Below are positions 44,101 through 51,643 of a stretch of DNA of 64,000 bases, one piece after another. The stretch comes from Algoriphagus sp. Lineage in GTDB: Bacteria; Bacteroidota; Bacteroidia; Cytophagales; Cyclobacteriaceae. The stretch covers positions 26,193-90,192 of the forward strand of contig JAQSDM010000010.1 of the NCBI GenBank assembly GCA_029945945.1. The letters run 5' to 3'. Made by a program: the position numbers and the translations under genes. How positions within the stretch are numbered: the stretch's first letter is position 1; every line of letters begins with the position of its first letter. Below the pieces are notes generated by a model. That model made no database searches. It saw nothing but the letters and a program-made list of their open reading frames with translations, and had not been told where the DNA came from.

Positions 44101-44645
44101 TGCACATAGGTTTCATCCCAAGTCTCAAACTCCTCGATACCATTCATGATCGGATGAGCTTTGTCTACGATGGTTGCAGTGAAGTCGCCTGTTCCATGGG
44201 TGCTAAATTGCCCTCCGACTGCTTCGATAAACCAATCTGAGTTTTGGAAGCAAAAAGAAGCCGAGTGAATCGGGATCAATGCTTTTCCACTTTGCACATA
44301 GGATTTAAGTGCGGATTCTTGTTCAGAAGAGATCGAATCATGATTTGCATAGATCATCAAGCCGTCGTAATTATTCAACGTGACGGAATTCAGATCATTC
44401 AGATCCGTGGTATAGGTAAGGTTGATTCCTTTTTGGAAAAGGGGAGTCTGCAAATACATCATCAACTTTTCGGAGTTATGATGCTCGCTTTCGTGGCCTA
44501 AAACCAGAATTTCCACCCTTCGGGGATCGGTGGAAGAAAGGAAGTTTTGTTTGGAATTTTTGCCACATCCTGCGAGAAACGCCAGGATAAGGAGCGCAAA
44601 AACTCCCGTCTTGAGTGTGAGGGAATTAAGAAAGGATTTGAGCAT
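41127..44645 (-). CDS. Large lipoprotein: ThuA + dehydrogenase propeller + HEAT + LamG-like + azurin-like blue-copper domain
   Basis: 1172 residues. A lipoprotein signal has lipobox LAGC (Cys27). Domains in order: ThuA-like, about 42-250 (EILVLGHESEHHNSEK, GKALIPIHSASFCF); PVC-type dehydrogenase beta-propeller, about 285-660, with two DTDGDxKAD calcium motifs (349, 392) and AEVGPDGSLWVADWYD; HEAT-like repeats, about 670-850; a LamG/concanavalin-like domain, about 890-1025; and a cupredoxin, about 1050-1172. The last has a complete type-1 copper set: His1088, then Cys1156, His1161 and Met1165 in CTVPGHWRLM, the azurin pattern. The usual relatives end in cytochrome c; here blue copper replaces heme. 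Probable envelope sugar dehydrogenase, substrate unknown. It leads the cluster with the isomerase and Gfo/Idh genes. Confidence 0.88.
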   Translation of the reverse strand: MLKSFLNSLTLKTGVFALLILAFLAGCGKNSKQNFLSSTDPRRVEILVLGHESEHHNSEKLMMYLQTPLFQKGINLTYTTDLNDLNSVTLNNYDGLMIYANHDSISSEQESALKSYVQSGKALIPIHSASFCFQNSDWFIEAVGGQFSTHGTGDFTATIVDKAHPIMNGIEEFETWDETYVHAKVNPDMHILMERVEGGKKEPYTWVREEGDGRVFYTAFGHNEKTWEKKEFQELVANGILWAVGDDVNKLLAAYEIPVPEFQDADIPNYEKRDPAPRLQLPLTPEQSMKLIQVPVGFELELFASEPMIINPMAMAWDERGRLFVIETIDYPNEVRTEGGNDKIKILEDTDGDGKADKVTVFAENLNIPTSLTMTNGGVLISMAPDFIFLKDTDGDDKADVREVIMTGWGKSDTHAGPSNLRYGFDNKIWGVLGYAGFNGEVSGITHNFGQGVYRFDPAGTNLEYLGNTSNNTWGLGFTEDFETFISTANGQHSVYFSMSNQYVKRPVFQGSANTVHGIDSHYDMPHLTPFLRQVDWHGSYTAAAGHNFYTARSFPKNYWNRIAFVAEPTGRVLHNAIINPEGSGYKEKNGFNILASSDEWFSPVHAEVGPDGSLWVADWYDFIIQHNPTPRGFENGKGNAYINPLRDSKHGRIYKMTYKGGEPSKTFDLKDADAGTLLEALKSENMFWRLTAQRIIVETKNKEVLAGLYEIIADQKVDEIGLNAPAVNAIWTLHGLGELSGENKEAIASLEKALKHPSAAVRKNAVRVLPRTPEALQAIIAGDLMNDPDLHTRKYAFLAVSEMPFSENAASKLLASADVEENGKDAYLPQAIFAAVLAHPTEFAKRDNTKALQASADGEFSLADRISRSLVSEQYPLDQRNSILFPPDVNGKEIGIQMIISKAENPLDGVLVAQGNSTNGYSLYIYQDALHFAVAQDDQLKIISSKKNLPEEQFTIDATLVEDGSMSLKINGEEVAKGKTKGLFTSELTPRSVRVGRNDSKNVIGKYEGNWWFAGRLSNKSTLALKTPGANVEMLSAAGTTTASAAGTTVIKIGVIPHEMKFNKTTFTVKAGSQVTIDFENPDFMQHNLVVGKPGTMEIIGKAADDLARNPKGAEQNYVPKIPEVIIATRLVDPNGKESIVFTVPNIPGEYPFVCTVPGHWRLMNGIMKVE

Positions 44646-44668
44646 GGTTAGGGTTTACTTGTTTTATC

Positions 44669-44700
44669 GAAAGTTAATATTCAACAATCTATCTGGCAAA
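44669..44700 (-). promoter_or_regulatory. Near-consensus promoter of the ThuA-cupredoxin operon
   Basis: On the minus strand: -33 TTTG (44697-44700), 20-bp spacer, -7 TAACTTTC (44669-44676; one mismatch to TAnnTTTG). It ends 23 bp before the start codon, in the gap shared with the divergent AraC regulator. Confidence 0.65.
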
Positions 44701-44778
44701 ATCTCACTGTATTCACTTGATTTATGACTGTATTTTATCATTATTGCTACCTTATAACTTTCAAAAGAGCATAAATCA

Positions 44779-45657
44779 GTGAAGAAAGCATTTCAGAAAT
44801 CAAGAATACCGGAAGGCAAGGCATTTGTAATCAGAGAATTGATTGCGCCGTGCTTTGATGTAAACTGGCATTTTCATTCTGAATGTCAGCTTTTCTTGGT
44901 TTTGAAAGGGAGGGGAACTCGGTTTATCGGAGATCATATGCAGCCGTTCAAGGAAGGTGATATGGTTTTTACAGGCCCAAACTTGCCTCACTTATGGAGA
45001 AGCGATAACACCTATTTTGATTCGAAAAATGGTTTGGAAACCCACGGCATCGTAATCTATTTTCCAGTAAACTTCCTTGGGGAATCAGTTTTTCTTTTGG
45101 AAGAATTTGAAGGAATTGCCAGGATACTAAAAACATCAGCGAGAGGATTAGAAATTTCCGGAAAAACTAACCTGCTCATTGGCAAAATGATGAAGGAATT
45201 AATAGCGCTGAAAGGAGGGGAGAGTATCATCCAATTGCTTCAAATCCTGAATCTGATGGTTGATTCTCCGGATTGTGAACCGATTACTCAAGCGGGCTAT
45301 ATTAATTTAAATAAGGAATCTGAGACAGACCGAATGGGCCAGGTTTATGAGTATGTCTTGAAGAATTTTAAAGAAAAGATCATGCTTGAGGAAGTAGCAG
45401 AGATGGCAAACCTCTCAGTTAGTGCTTTCAGCAGGTATTTTAAAACTCGGGTAAATAAGTCGTTTTCTGATTTCCTGAGTGATGTGCGAATCAGTCATGC
45501 TTGTAAACTCCTTCATGAAGAAGAAATGAACATCAGCGAAATTTCATTTGAATGTGGGTTTTTCACCCTTTCCAACTTCAATAAGCAGTTCAAAGACAGG
45601 ACCGGAAAGACACCTTTGGCCTTTAAAAAGGATTACTTGGCTACTTTTTTAAAATGA
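44779..45657 (+). CDS. AraC-family transcriptional regulator with cupin sensor
   Basis: 292 residues. N-terminal cupin-like sensor (NWHFHSECQLFLVLKGRGTRFIGDHMQPFKEGDMVFTGPNLPHLW) and C-terminal double helix-turn-helix of the AraC type, about 190-290 (IMLEEVAEMANLSVSAFSRYFKTRVNKSFSDFL, NISEISFECGFFTLSNFNKQFKDRTGKTPLAFK). Start is GTG at 44779. It is divergent from the ThuA-cupredoxin gene and so probably activates that operon in response to a sugar; ligand unknown. Confidence 0.9.
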   Translation: MKKAFQKSRIPEGKAFVIRELIAPCFDVNWHFHSECQLFLVLKGRGTRFIGDHMQPFKEGDMVFTGPNLPHLWRSDNTYFDSKNGLETHGIVIYFPVNFLGESVFLLEEFEGIARILKTSARGLEISGKTNLLIGKMMKELIALKGGESIIQLLQILNLMVDSPDCEPITQAGYINLNKESETDRMGQVYEYVLKNFKEKIMLEEVAEMANLSVSAFSRYFKTRVNKSFSDFLSDVRISHACKLLHEEEMNISEISFECGFFTLSNFNKQFKDRTGKTPLAFKKDYLATFLK

Positions 45658-45696
45658 ATAAGAATGATGACCAAGGTAACAAGCGATTATTTTTCT

Positions 45697-45720
45697 TCGG
45701 TCATCCGGCATCGGTCATCC
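45697..45720. repeat. TCGGTCATCC direct repeat
   Basis: The 10-mer TCGGTCATCC occurs twice (45697-45706, 45711-45720) in the gap between two convergent genes. The second copy with its flank (CATCGGTCATCC) also occurs, on the opposite strand, near 40141-40152. Confidence 0.6.
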
Positions 45721-45726
45721 AAGCTT

Positions 45727-46407
45727 TTACTTTTTCCCAATTCGCTCCATCACCTGGTCCAGAAAAGTACTGCTAATCGGAACCACTCGGCCGCCGATAT
45801 GAAGTTGGTGTCGCTCGACCTTGGAAATTAAGTTGGAATTACCGAGAAATGATCGATGAGTTCGCACAAAGAAGGAGGGAAGCAGCTTTTCCACCTCTGC
45901 AAAAGTCATCCGGCTGAGATGTTTTTCCTCCTTCAATTGGAAGCTCACATAATTTCCTGTCGCTTCGCAGAAGAGTAAATCTTCAAAATCTACCCGAATC
46001 TGACCATCTCCGGTTTTGATGAAAAGGTAATTCAATGCGTCTTTTGGCTGAAGATCAAACCATTCCTGAGCTTTTTGACAAGCTTTCAGAAAACGGCTCA
46101 GATTAAATGGTTTCAGTAAATAATCCAGCGCATCCAATTCGAAGCCCTTTACGGCATAGTCGGAATAGGCTGTTGTGAAAATGACAAGCGTCTCTTTGGG
46201 CAACAAAGCAGCCACATCGATTCCTGAAATATCAGGCATATTGATATCCAGAAAAATCACTTGAACGGGATTCGATTTCAGAAATTCCAAGGCCTGGATA
46301 GCATTGGTAAATGTTTCTCTGAGTTCTAAAAAAGGGACTTTGGAAGCGTGCGATTTGATCACTTCCAAAGCCATGGATTCATCGTCTATTGCGATTGCGC
46401 TCAGCAT
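45727..46407 (-). CDS. LytTR-type response regulator
   Basis: 226 residues. REC domain 1 to about 120: acidic pair in AIAIDDES, phospho-acceptor Asp in VIFLDINMPDISG (near 53), Thr in IFTTAYSDYAVKGFELDALDYLLKPF. LytTR DNA-binding domain about 130-226 (YLFIKTGDGQIRVDFEDLLFCEATGNYVSF, FVRTHRSFLGNSNLISKVERHQLHIGGRVVPIS). It starts 1 bp after the histidine kinase gene and is its partner. Targets are unknown. Confidence 0.95.
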   Translation of the reverse strand: MLSAIAIDDESMALEVIKSHASKVPFLELRETFTNAIQALEFLKSNPVQVIFLDINMPDISGIDVAALLPKETLVIFTTAYSDYAVKGFELDALDYLLKPFNLSRFLKACQKAQEWFDLQPKDALNYLFIKTGDGQIRVDFEDLLFCEATGNYVSFQLKEEKHLSRMTFAEVEKLLPSFFVRTHRSFLGNSNLISKVERHQLHIGGRVVPISSTFLDQVMERIGKK

Positions 46408-46408
46408 T

Positions 46409-47824
46409 TCAGGTTAATTGAATCGAAAGATGTACAAAGAAATCAGAATCATTTTTGATGATATTCAACTGATGTTTGTTTGGATAGACTAGCTCAAGAC
46501 GCTTTTTGACATTGTCCAGGCCGATTCCTGATTCTTCACGGGAGTTTTCCGCAGGCTTTTCAGGATGAACGCTGTTGACGAGATCGAGGTGAACAGAGCC
46601 TGCAATGCAACGTAAATTTAATTTGATCCTGGATTTTTCCTTCAAGCTGATACCGTGTTTGAAGGCATTTTCCACAAAGGGAATCAGCAACATCGGAGCT
46701 ATCTCACCGTGGCAAAGTTCCTCACTGATCTGAATATCCACTTCCAATTTAGATTCCTTGCCAAACCGAAGCATCTGCAAATCCAGGTAATTTCTCAAAT
46801 AGTTGATTTCGCGGGAAAGCGGAATTTTATCCTGCTGATTCTCATGAATCATGAAGCGCATCATATCACCCAGCTTTTGGATCCCGTCAGCCGTCTTTTC
46901 CCCATTTTCGATCAGAGCACTTGCGTAAAGGGTATTCAATGCGTTGAACAGAAAATGAGGATTGATCTGGGAGCGAAGGAAATCCAGATTTGCGGAGCCT
47001 TGGTCTACCTGGTATGTCAGGGTATTTATTTGACCTAGGTAGGAATCATATTTATTGAAAACCAAGGTCGCTAGGGGGAATAAAATCAACATGAGAAAAA
47101 CAGTGATTCCCAGGCCAGCTATAAAGATTCTCTCTTCATTTTCTGCTCCGGAGAAAATCAAAAACACCAGCAAATTCAAACCCAAAAGCCCCCAATGGAA
47201 TAACCTGGACTTTTTGATCCTGCCGGCAATTTTATTTTTATAAACAAAATAGTAATGGTAAAGCCCCAATACCAAAATCCCCGGAATTACCATCCCAAAA
47301 ACGACCAGAGTCCCGGGATTGGTTATATGAAGTATTTGAATTAGAAAAAGTAAGGTAAAAGCATACATCAAAATCAGACGGACAATATTATAGAGCTGGA
47401 AGTCTCTGATTTTTGGCGGGGTAAGGGCCTGATTCAGAATAAAAGCTCCAATCAGGTAGCACACATAAATTCCCACAACGCCCAGGTAAAATGTCGGAAA
47501 TGGCGAATTCGAAAGTTCAGAGTGGTAGGCAAGAATCGCTACTACAAAAAATGAAGCCACACCTACTAAGGCTGTAAGAACTATCGCAGTCCAAACTTTT
47601 TTATCTTTTTCATACTTGGGAATCAAAATAGAATGAACCAAATGAAAAGAGATGTAAAGGGTCATCGGGATGACCAGTCGGGAGACGAACTTGAAGATTT
47701 CGTGTCCGGATCCTTCGTAAAAATCCGGCCTGAAAAGGAATAGGTTGAATAAAAAGATCGACAAGAATGCGGAGGTTACGATCCACCATTCGATTTGTCT
47801 AAAATCAAGACTTTTAGATTTCAT
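46409..47824 (-). CDS. LytS/YehU-like sensor histidine kinase
   Basis: 471 residues. About seven to eight hydrophobic segments in the first 260 residues form a membrane sensor without a recognisable ligand domain. A His_kinase domain follows, with the phosphorylated His in LRSQINPHFLFNALNTLYASAL (near 290), and then an ATPase domain (LLIPFVENAFKHGI, ESGIGLDNVKKRLELVYP). It is paired with the LytTR regulator directly downstream and translationally coupled at its own start to a small membrane peptide gene (ATGA overlap). It probably senses an envelope state or a small signal. Confidence 0.94.
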   Translation of the reverse strand: MKSKSLDFRQIEWWIVTSAFLSIFLFNLFLFRPDFYEGSGHEIFKFVSRLVIPMTLYISFHLVHSILIPKYEKDKKVWTAIVLTALVGVASFFVVAILAYHSELSNSPFPTFYLGVVGIYVCYLIGAFILNQALTPPKIRDFQLYNIVRLILMYAFTLLFLIQILHITNPGTLVVFGMVIPGILVLGLYHYYFVYKNKIAGRIKKSRLFHWGLLGLNLLVFLIFSGAENEERIFIAGLGITVFLMLILFPLATLVFNKYDSYLGQINTLTYQVDQGSANLDFLRSQINPHFLFNALNTLYASALIENGEKTADGIQKLGDMMRFMIHENQQDKIPLSREINYLRNYLDLQMLRFGKESKLEVDIQISEELCHGEIAPMLLIPFVENAFKHGISLKEKSRIKLNLRCIAGSVHLDLVNSVHPEKPAENSREESGIGLDNVKKRLELVYPNKHQLNIIKNDSDFFVHLSIQLT

Positions 47825-47994
47825 AATTTGCTAATAACAAGGTTTTTAAATCGATTTGATTCTCTTGAAAATTCAGCTGATTCGCTATCCATTTCTGCAT
47901 GGGTATCAGGTTGTTCTTCCTTCGAAAACATCAAAAAGAGGTTGTAAACAATTGCCAGGATAATCAGCAAATAAAAGGCTTTTCGAGTCCGCAT
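47821..47994 (-). CDS. 57-residue single-pass membrane peptide, first gene of the LytS/LytR operon
   Basis: ATG at 47992-47994, stop TGA at 47821-47823, giving 57 residues. MRTRK is followed by a hydrophobic segment (AFYLLIILAIVYNLFLMF, residues 6-23) and then an acidic-polar tail (SKEEQPDTHAEMDSESAEF) ending in RFKNLVISKL. The positive N-terminus suggests N-in topology with the tail in the periplasm, or an uncleaved signal. The stop overlaps the start of the kinase gene as ATGA, strong evidence for translation. It could modulate or be sensed by the kinase; this is inference. No family recognised. Confidence 0.7.
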   Translation of the reverse strand: MRTRKAFYLLIILAIVYNLFLMFSKEEQPDTHAEMDSESAEFSRESNRFKNLVISKL

Positions 47995-48099
47995 GGATCA
48001 TTTTCAGTTGAGTAGGACAAGATTAATTCCCTCAGAATGTCCTGACAAAAAAATGTGACGAAACCGACAGTTTTAGGGGTGGAACGATCTCTGATTGCG

Positions 48100-48123
48100 G
48101 ATTTCGGATATATCTCCGAAATC
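48100..48123. repeat. Inverted repeat between the LytSR operon and the DASS transporter gene
   Basis: Perfect 9-bp arms GATTTCGGA/TCCGAAATC with a 6-base spacer, 13 bp after the stop of the leftward transporter gene. There is no U-tract, so it may be a 3'-end hairpin or a binding site. Confidence 0.55.
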
Positions 48124-48136
48124 ATAAAATCCGAAA

Positions 48137-49603
48137 TTAGAAAGGATATTTCTCCAGATCAATCCCCCAAATAATCGGAAGAAGGAAGTAAACCATCAGT
48201 GTTATCAGAATTATAGAAATTACATTTAGCAAAAAACCTGCTTTCACCATATCCCGGATTTGAAGATAACCTGAAGCAAAAACAACCGCATTGGGAGGTG
48301 TTCCCACTGGAAGCATAAAAGCACAACTCGCTGCAATTGTGGCGCCAACCATAATTCCCAAAGGATGAAGGTCAAATTTCAACGCAACTGAAGCCAAAAT
48401 AGGAAGGATCATAGAAGCTGTTGCTACATTCGAAGTGACTTCGGAAAGAAAAACGACTAATGCCACCAGAATCAGTAAAAGCATGAAAAAGCTGATTCCT
48501 TCGATCAATGAGAAGCCTGATCCAATCCAATCTGCAAGTCCGGTTACTTTGAAGCCTTCGGCCAAAGCCAACCCACCTCCAAAAAGAATTAATACCCCCC
48601 AAGGAATTCGCTCAGCTGTTTTCCAATCCAAAATTCGCTCACCTGGAATAGAAGAGGGGAGAACAAACACCAAAAGAACTCCGATCAAAACAATAATCGT
48701 GTCGTCAATTCCGGGAATTAACTGGTCCAGTACAAAACCGCGAATAATCCACGCAAAACAAACCAATCCAAAAACAATTAAAACCGCTTTTTCTTCATAA
48801 GTGATCTTTCCAAGTGACTTTAGTTGATTTTCAATTATGTTTTTCCCACCTGGAATACTGAAATTTTTAGGAAGCTTGTTTCCAAAATTTACAAGATAAA
48901 ACCAGCAAATTAGAATCAAGCCTATTACCAAAGGCACACCAAACATCATCCATTGTACGAATCCAACTTTGTAATCGTATAATTCTTCAATGACTCCTGC
49001 AAAAACCAAATTAGTAGGTGTTCCAATCAATGTTCCCAAACCACCAATAGATGCGCTATAGGCAATTCCAAGCATGATATTTTTTCCAAAATTTTCAGAA
49101 ACCTTGTGATCAGACCCTGTCAATTGTGTTTTGAGCTGACTGACAACAGCCAGACCAATTGGTAACATCATCAAAGCTGTGGCTGAATTGGAAATCCACA
49201 TAGATATAAAGCCTGTGGCAACTATAAATCCCAAAACAATCATCCTCAGATCCGTACCGATAAGATTGATAATGCTAAGTGCGATTCTCCGGTGAAGGCT
49301 CCATTTTTCGATAGCAGTAGCTAATAAAAAACCACCCATGTAGAGCATGACCGTTGGATGCATATAGTTGGAGGATACATCGCCAATTGGAAGGATATTC
49401 AAAAGCGGCATAAAAATCAACGGAAGAAAAGAAGTAACCGCTATTGGCAATGCTTCGGAAATCCACCATATCGCCATCCAGGCAGTGAGCGCAAGCATGG
49501 CCTGAGCTTCAAGACCCAAACCGTCAGACTCACCAAAAAAGTAAATCAAGAAAAACGAAATAGGTCCAAGGTATAGTCCCAGTCGGGGAATCATTTTGCT
49601 CAT
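48137..49603 (-). CDS. DASS (SLC13) family sodium-coupled anion transporter
   Basis: 488 residues, about 11-12 membrane helices. Seen: GLGLEAQAMLALTAWMAIWWISEALPIAVTSFLPL at the N-terminus and the two pseudo-symmetric motifs WISNSATALMMLP and SEVTSNVATASMILPI, the SNT-type sodium/carboxylate sites of the VcINDY family; GGLGTLIGTPTNLVFAG and MLPVGTPPNAVVFASG are the matching re-entrant loops. It probably imports di- or tricarboxylates or sulfate; the substrate cannot be decided. Transcribed alone, leftward. Confidence 0.93.
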   Translation of the reverse strand: MSKMIPRLGLYLGPISFFLIYFFGESDGLGLEAQAMLALTAWMAIWWISEALPIAVTSFLPLIFMPLLNILPIGDVSSNYMHPTVMLYMGGFLLATAIEKWSLHRRIALSIINLIGTDLRMIVLGFIVATGFISMWISNSATALMMLPIGLAVVSQLKTQLTGSDHKVSENFGKNIMLGIAYSASIGGLGTLIGTPTNLVFAGVIEELYDYKVGFVQWMMFGVPLVIGLILICWFYLVNFGNKLPKNFSIPGGKNIIENQLKSLGKITYEEKAVLIVFGLVCFAWIIRGFVLDQLIPGIDDTIIVLIGVLLVFVLPSSIPGERILDWKTAERIPWGVLILFGGGLALAEGFKVTGLADWIGSGFSLIEGISFFMLLLILVALVVFLSEVTSNVATASMILPILASVALKFDLHPLGIMVGATIAASCAFMLPVGTPPNAVVFASGYLQIRDMVKAGFLLNVISIILITLMVYFLLPIIWGIDLEKYPF

Positions 49604-49732
49604 GCTAAATCCTTCAGGTAAGGTTGGGGGTGATTTCAGATCGGGAAGTTAAAAATATTCTTGGATTGGAGATCTTAGAATATTCTATTTAACATAATAT
49701 AAATTATATAACAATTGTATTTCCATATATTC

Positions 49733-50911
49733 CTAAAAACTCCACCTCAATCTCAAATAGCCACGATGGATCACTCCTTCAAACTCCTGATTTTGCTCAG
49801 CATAGAATGACTGCCAGGTGAAATCTAGATCGAGGTTGCTGGCCACGTTATATTGAATGGTTGGAAGAACAATCATCAAATTGGTACCCGGGGCATAAAT
49901 AACAGATACTTGCCCATTTAGCAAGGGTGTAAATTGTTTCCCGGTAGTAAAGATCCCGTTCCATTTGGTGGGCATCAGGTTTTGAGGTGATAATTGAAAA
50001 TTGAAAAGGCTCAAATTCTCAATGGGATCGCTAATTCCTTTACTATTCATCAGAAACCCCAGATTTACATACCAACCCTCTTCAAAGACGTAATCGCTTT
50101 CAAGTGTCAGGTTAACCTGAGAAGTGGTGTCTTGATGCGGTGCAAAATACTGGACTTCTCCTTTGAAACCTGCTTGTCCAATACTTCCTGACCAGCCCGT
50201 TCCCAAAGTGAATATTTCATGGAAGACACCTGCTGAGAATTGGAAATCATAACTTGACTTATTGAAATTGTATTTAACGGCTGCCACGGCTTCGTTACTT
50301 TCATCGGCTGCCGAAGCAGCCAATTCCAAGCTTGACATTTCTGATAAATGATAGCGGACTTTTACCGCATCCCGGCCCGGCCTTTCTTCATAATCAAAGT
50401 CCAAAAAATTGTAAGTATTGAAAATATCATTCGGATTCCAGATAGTGCTGATCCCCCAGTTGATCCGTTGCCTTCCTAGCCTGATTTCCCAATCGCCAGT
50501 TTGGTATTCCAGCCAAAATCGATCAACATAGGTTTGCATCAGCATACTTTCTGTTTCAAACCAGGTAAAAGTAGCATCGATCAAATCCTGATTATAGCCG
50601 ATTCCGGATGAAAAATCCGGTGTATATTTTACTTCTTCCCCCCAAAACAAACGAGTCCTAAACTCCGCTGCTCCTGTTAATTTAGCGGTGGGTTTCCATC
50701 TCATATTGATCCTGTTATGAATTAAATTCCCGGTGATCAGGCTATCAAAATCCTTCGAAAAAATGAGTGATTGGAGGTCTTTGACATATCCTCTAACTTC
50801 CAGTTTCTTTACTTTCTCTGTGGTTTCATCGGTTTGAGCATACAACCCGGCATGAATCAATATCGAAATGATCAGCGTGATTGATTGCTTTATTGGGAAG
50901 AATCTGACCAT
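49733..50911 (-). CDS. Outer-membrane beta-barrel protein (DUF1302/alginate-export-like)
   Basis: 392 residues. A signal peptide ends at GLYAQ (about residue 25). The rest is a series of amphipathic beta-strands (NRINMRWKPTAKLTGAAEFRTRLFWGEE, VDRFWLEYQTGDWEIRLGRQRINWGIS, GYLRLRWSF at the end). GRQRINWGISTIWNPNDIFN resembles the conserved barrel motif of DUF1302 and alginate-export proteins. The C-terminal Phe is the outer-membrane sorting signal. It is the last gene of the operon with the LolA-like protein and the ABC transporter (3 bp after the ATPase stop), so it probably provides the outer-membrane part of that system. Confidence 0.82.
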   Translation of the reverse strand: MVRFFPIKQSITLIISILIHAGLYAQTDETTEKVKKLEVRGYVKDLQSLIFSKDFDSLITGNLIHNRINMRWKPTAKLTGAAEFRTRLFWGEEVKYTPDFSSGIGYNQDLIDATFTWFETESMLMQTYVDRFWLEYQTGDWEIRLGRQRINWGISTIWNPNDIFNTYNFLDFDYEERPGRDAVKVRYHLSEMSSLELAASAADESNEAVAAVKYNFNKSSYDFQFSAGVFHEIFTLGTGWSGSIGQAGFKGEVQYFAPHQDTTSQVNLTLESDYVFEEGWYVNLGFLMNSKGISDPIENLSLFNFQLSPQNLMPTKWNGIFTTGKQFTPLLNGQVSVIYAPGTNLMIVLPTIQYNVASNLDLDFTWQSFYAEQNQEFEGVIHRGYLRLRWSF

Positions 50912-50914
50912 GAT

Positions 50915-51631
50915 TCATTCGTTTTCTTTCAGGTGTTTCGTATCCACCTCCGCGGTATCAGAATGAATCTGACCATCCACCAAAGTGATCACACGTCTTG
51001 CCCGCTCGATCACCCGGACATCATGTGTTGAAAAAATGAAGGTTATGTTTTCTTCCTGGTTCAACTTTGCCATGATATCCAGTAAATTCCCGGCTGACGT
51101 TGAGTCAAGATTTGCAGTGGGTTCATCAGCAAGCACAAATTGTGGCTTAGAGGCAAGAGCTCTCGCGACTGCCACCCGTTGTTGTTGACCGCCGGAAAGT
51201 TGGGCCGGACGGGAATCCATTTTATCTTCCAGTCCGATTTGGTGAAACAAAGCCTCTACCCTTTCATCGATTTCCTCCTTGTTTTTATGCTGAAGCTGCA
51301 TGATCAATTCAACATTTTCTCTGGCTGTGAGCACCGGAATCAGGTTGAAGGATTGAAAGACAAAACCAATATTATTCAGTCGAAAATCAATCAGCGCATT
51401 TGCCGATAATTTTGTGATATCAATTCCATTGATCAGAATGCTTCCTTTATCGGGCTTGTCCAAGCCTCCCAGCAAATTCAATAAAGTTGTTTTGCCGGAA
51501 CCGGAAGGGCCAACCAAAGAAGTAAACTCTCCCCTTTCTAAATGCAGGTGAACATTATTGACAGCCAAAACCGGTATCGTATCCGGATTAAAAGTTTTGC
51601 TGATCGTATGGGCATCAATGACAGTGTTCAT
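50915..51631 (-). CDS. ABC transporter ATP-binding protein, LolD/MacB type
   Basis: 238-residue ATPase that drives the two FtsX-type permeases upstream in the operon. Walker A GPSGSGKTT near 41, Q-loop GFVFQSFNLIPVLTARENVEL, signature LSGGQQQR near 143, Walker B FVLADEPTANLDS, switch His FSTHD. The FQSFNLIP...TANLDSTSAG pattern is typical of the LolD/MacB/FtsE group (mechanotransmission ABC transporters). Starts 12 bp after the second permease gene. Confidence 0.94.
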   Translation of the reverse strand: MNTVIDAHTISKTFNPDTIPVLAVNNVHLHLERGEFTSLVGPSGSGKTTLLNLLGGLDKPDKGSILINGIDITKLSANALIDFRLNNIGFVFQSFNLIPVLTARENVELIMQLQHKNKEEIDERVEALFHQIGLEDKMDSRPAQLSGGQQQRVAVARALASKPQFVLADEPTANLDSTSAGNLLDIMAKLNQEENITFIFSTHDVRVIERARRVITLVDGQIHSDTAEVDTKHLKENE

Positions 51632-51643
51632 AGTTTAGTTATT

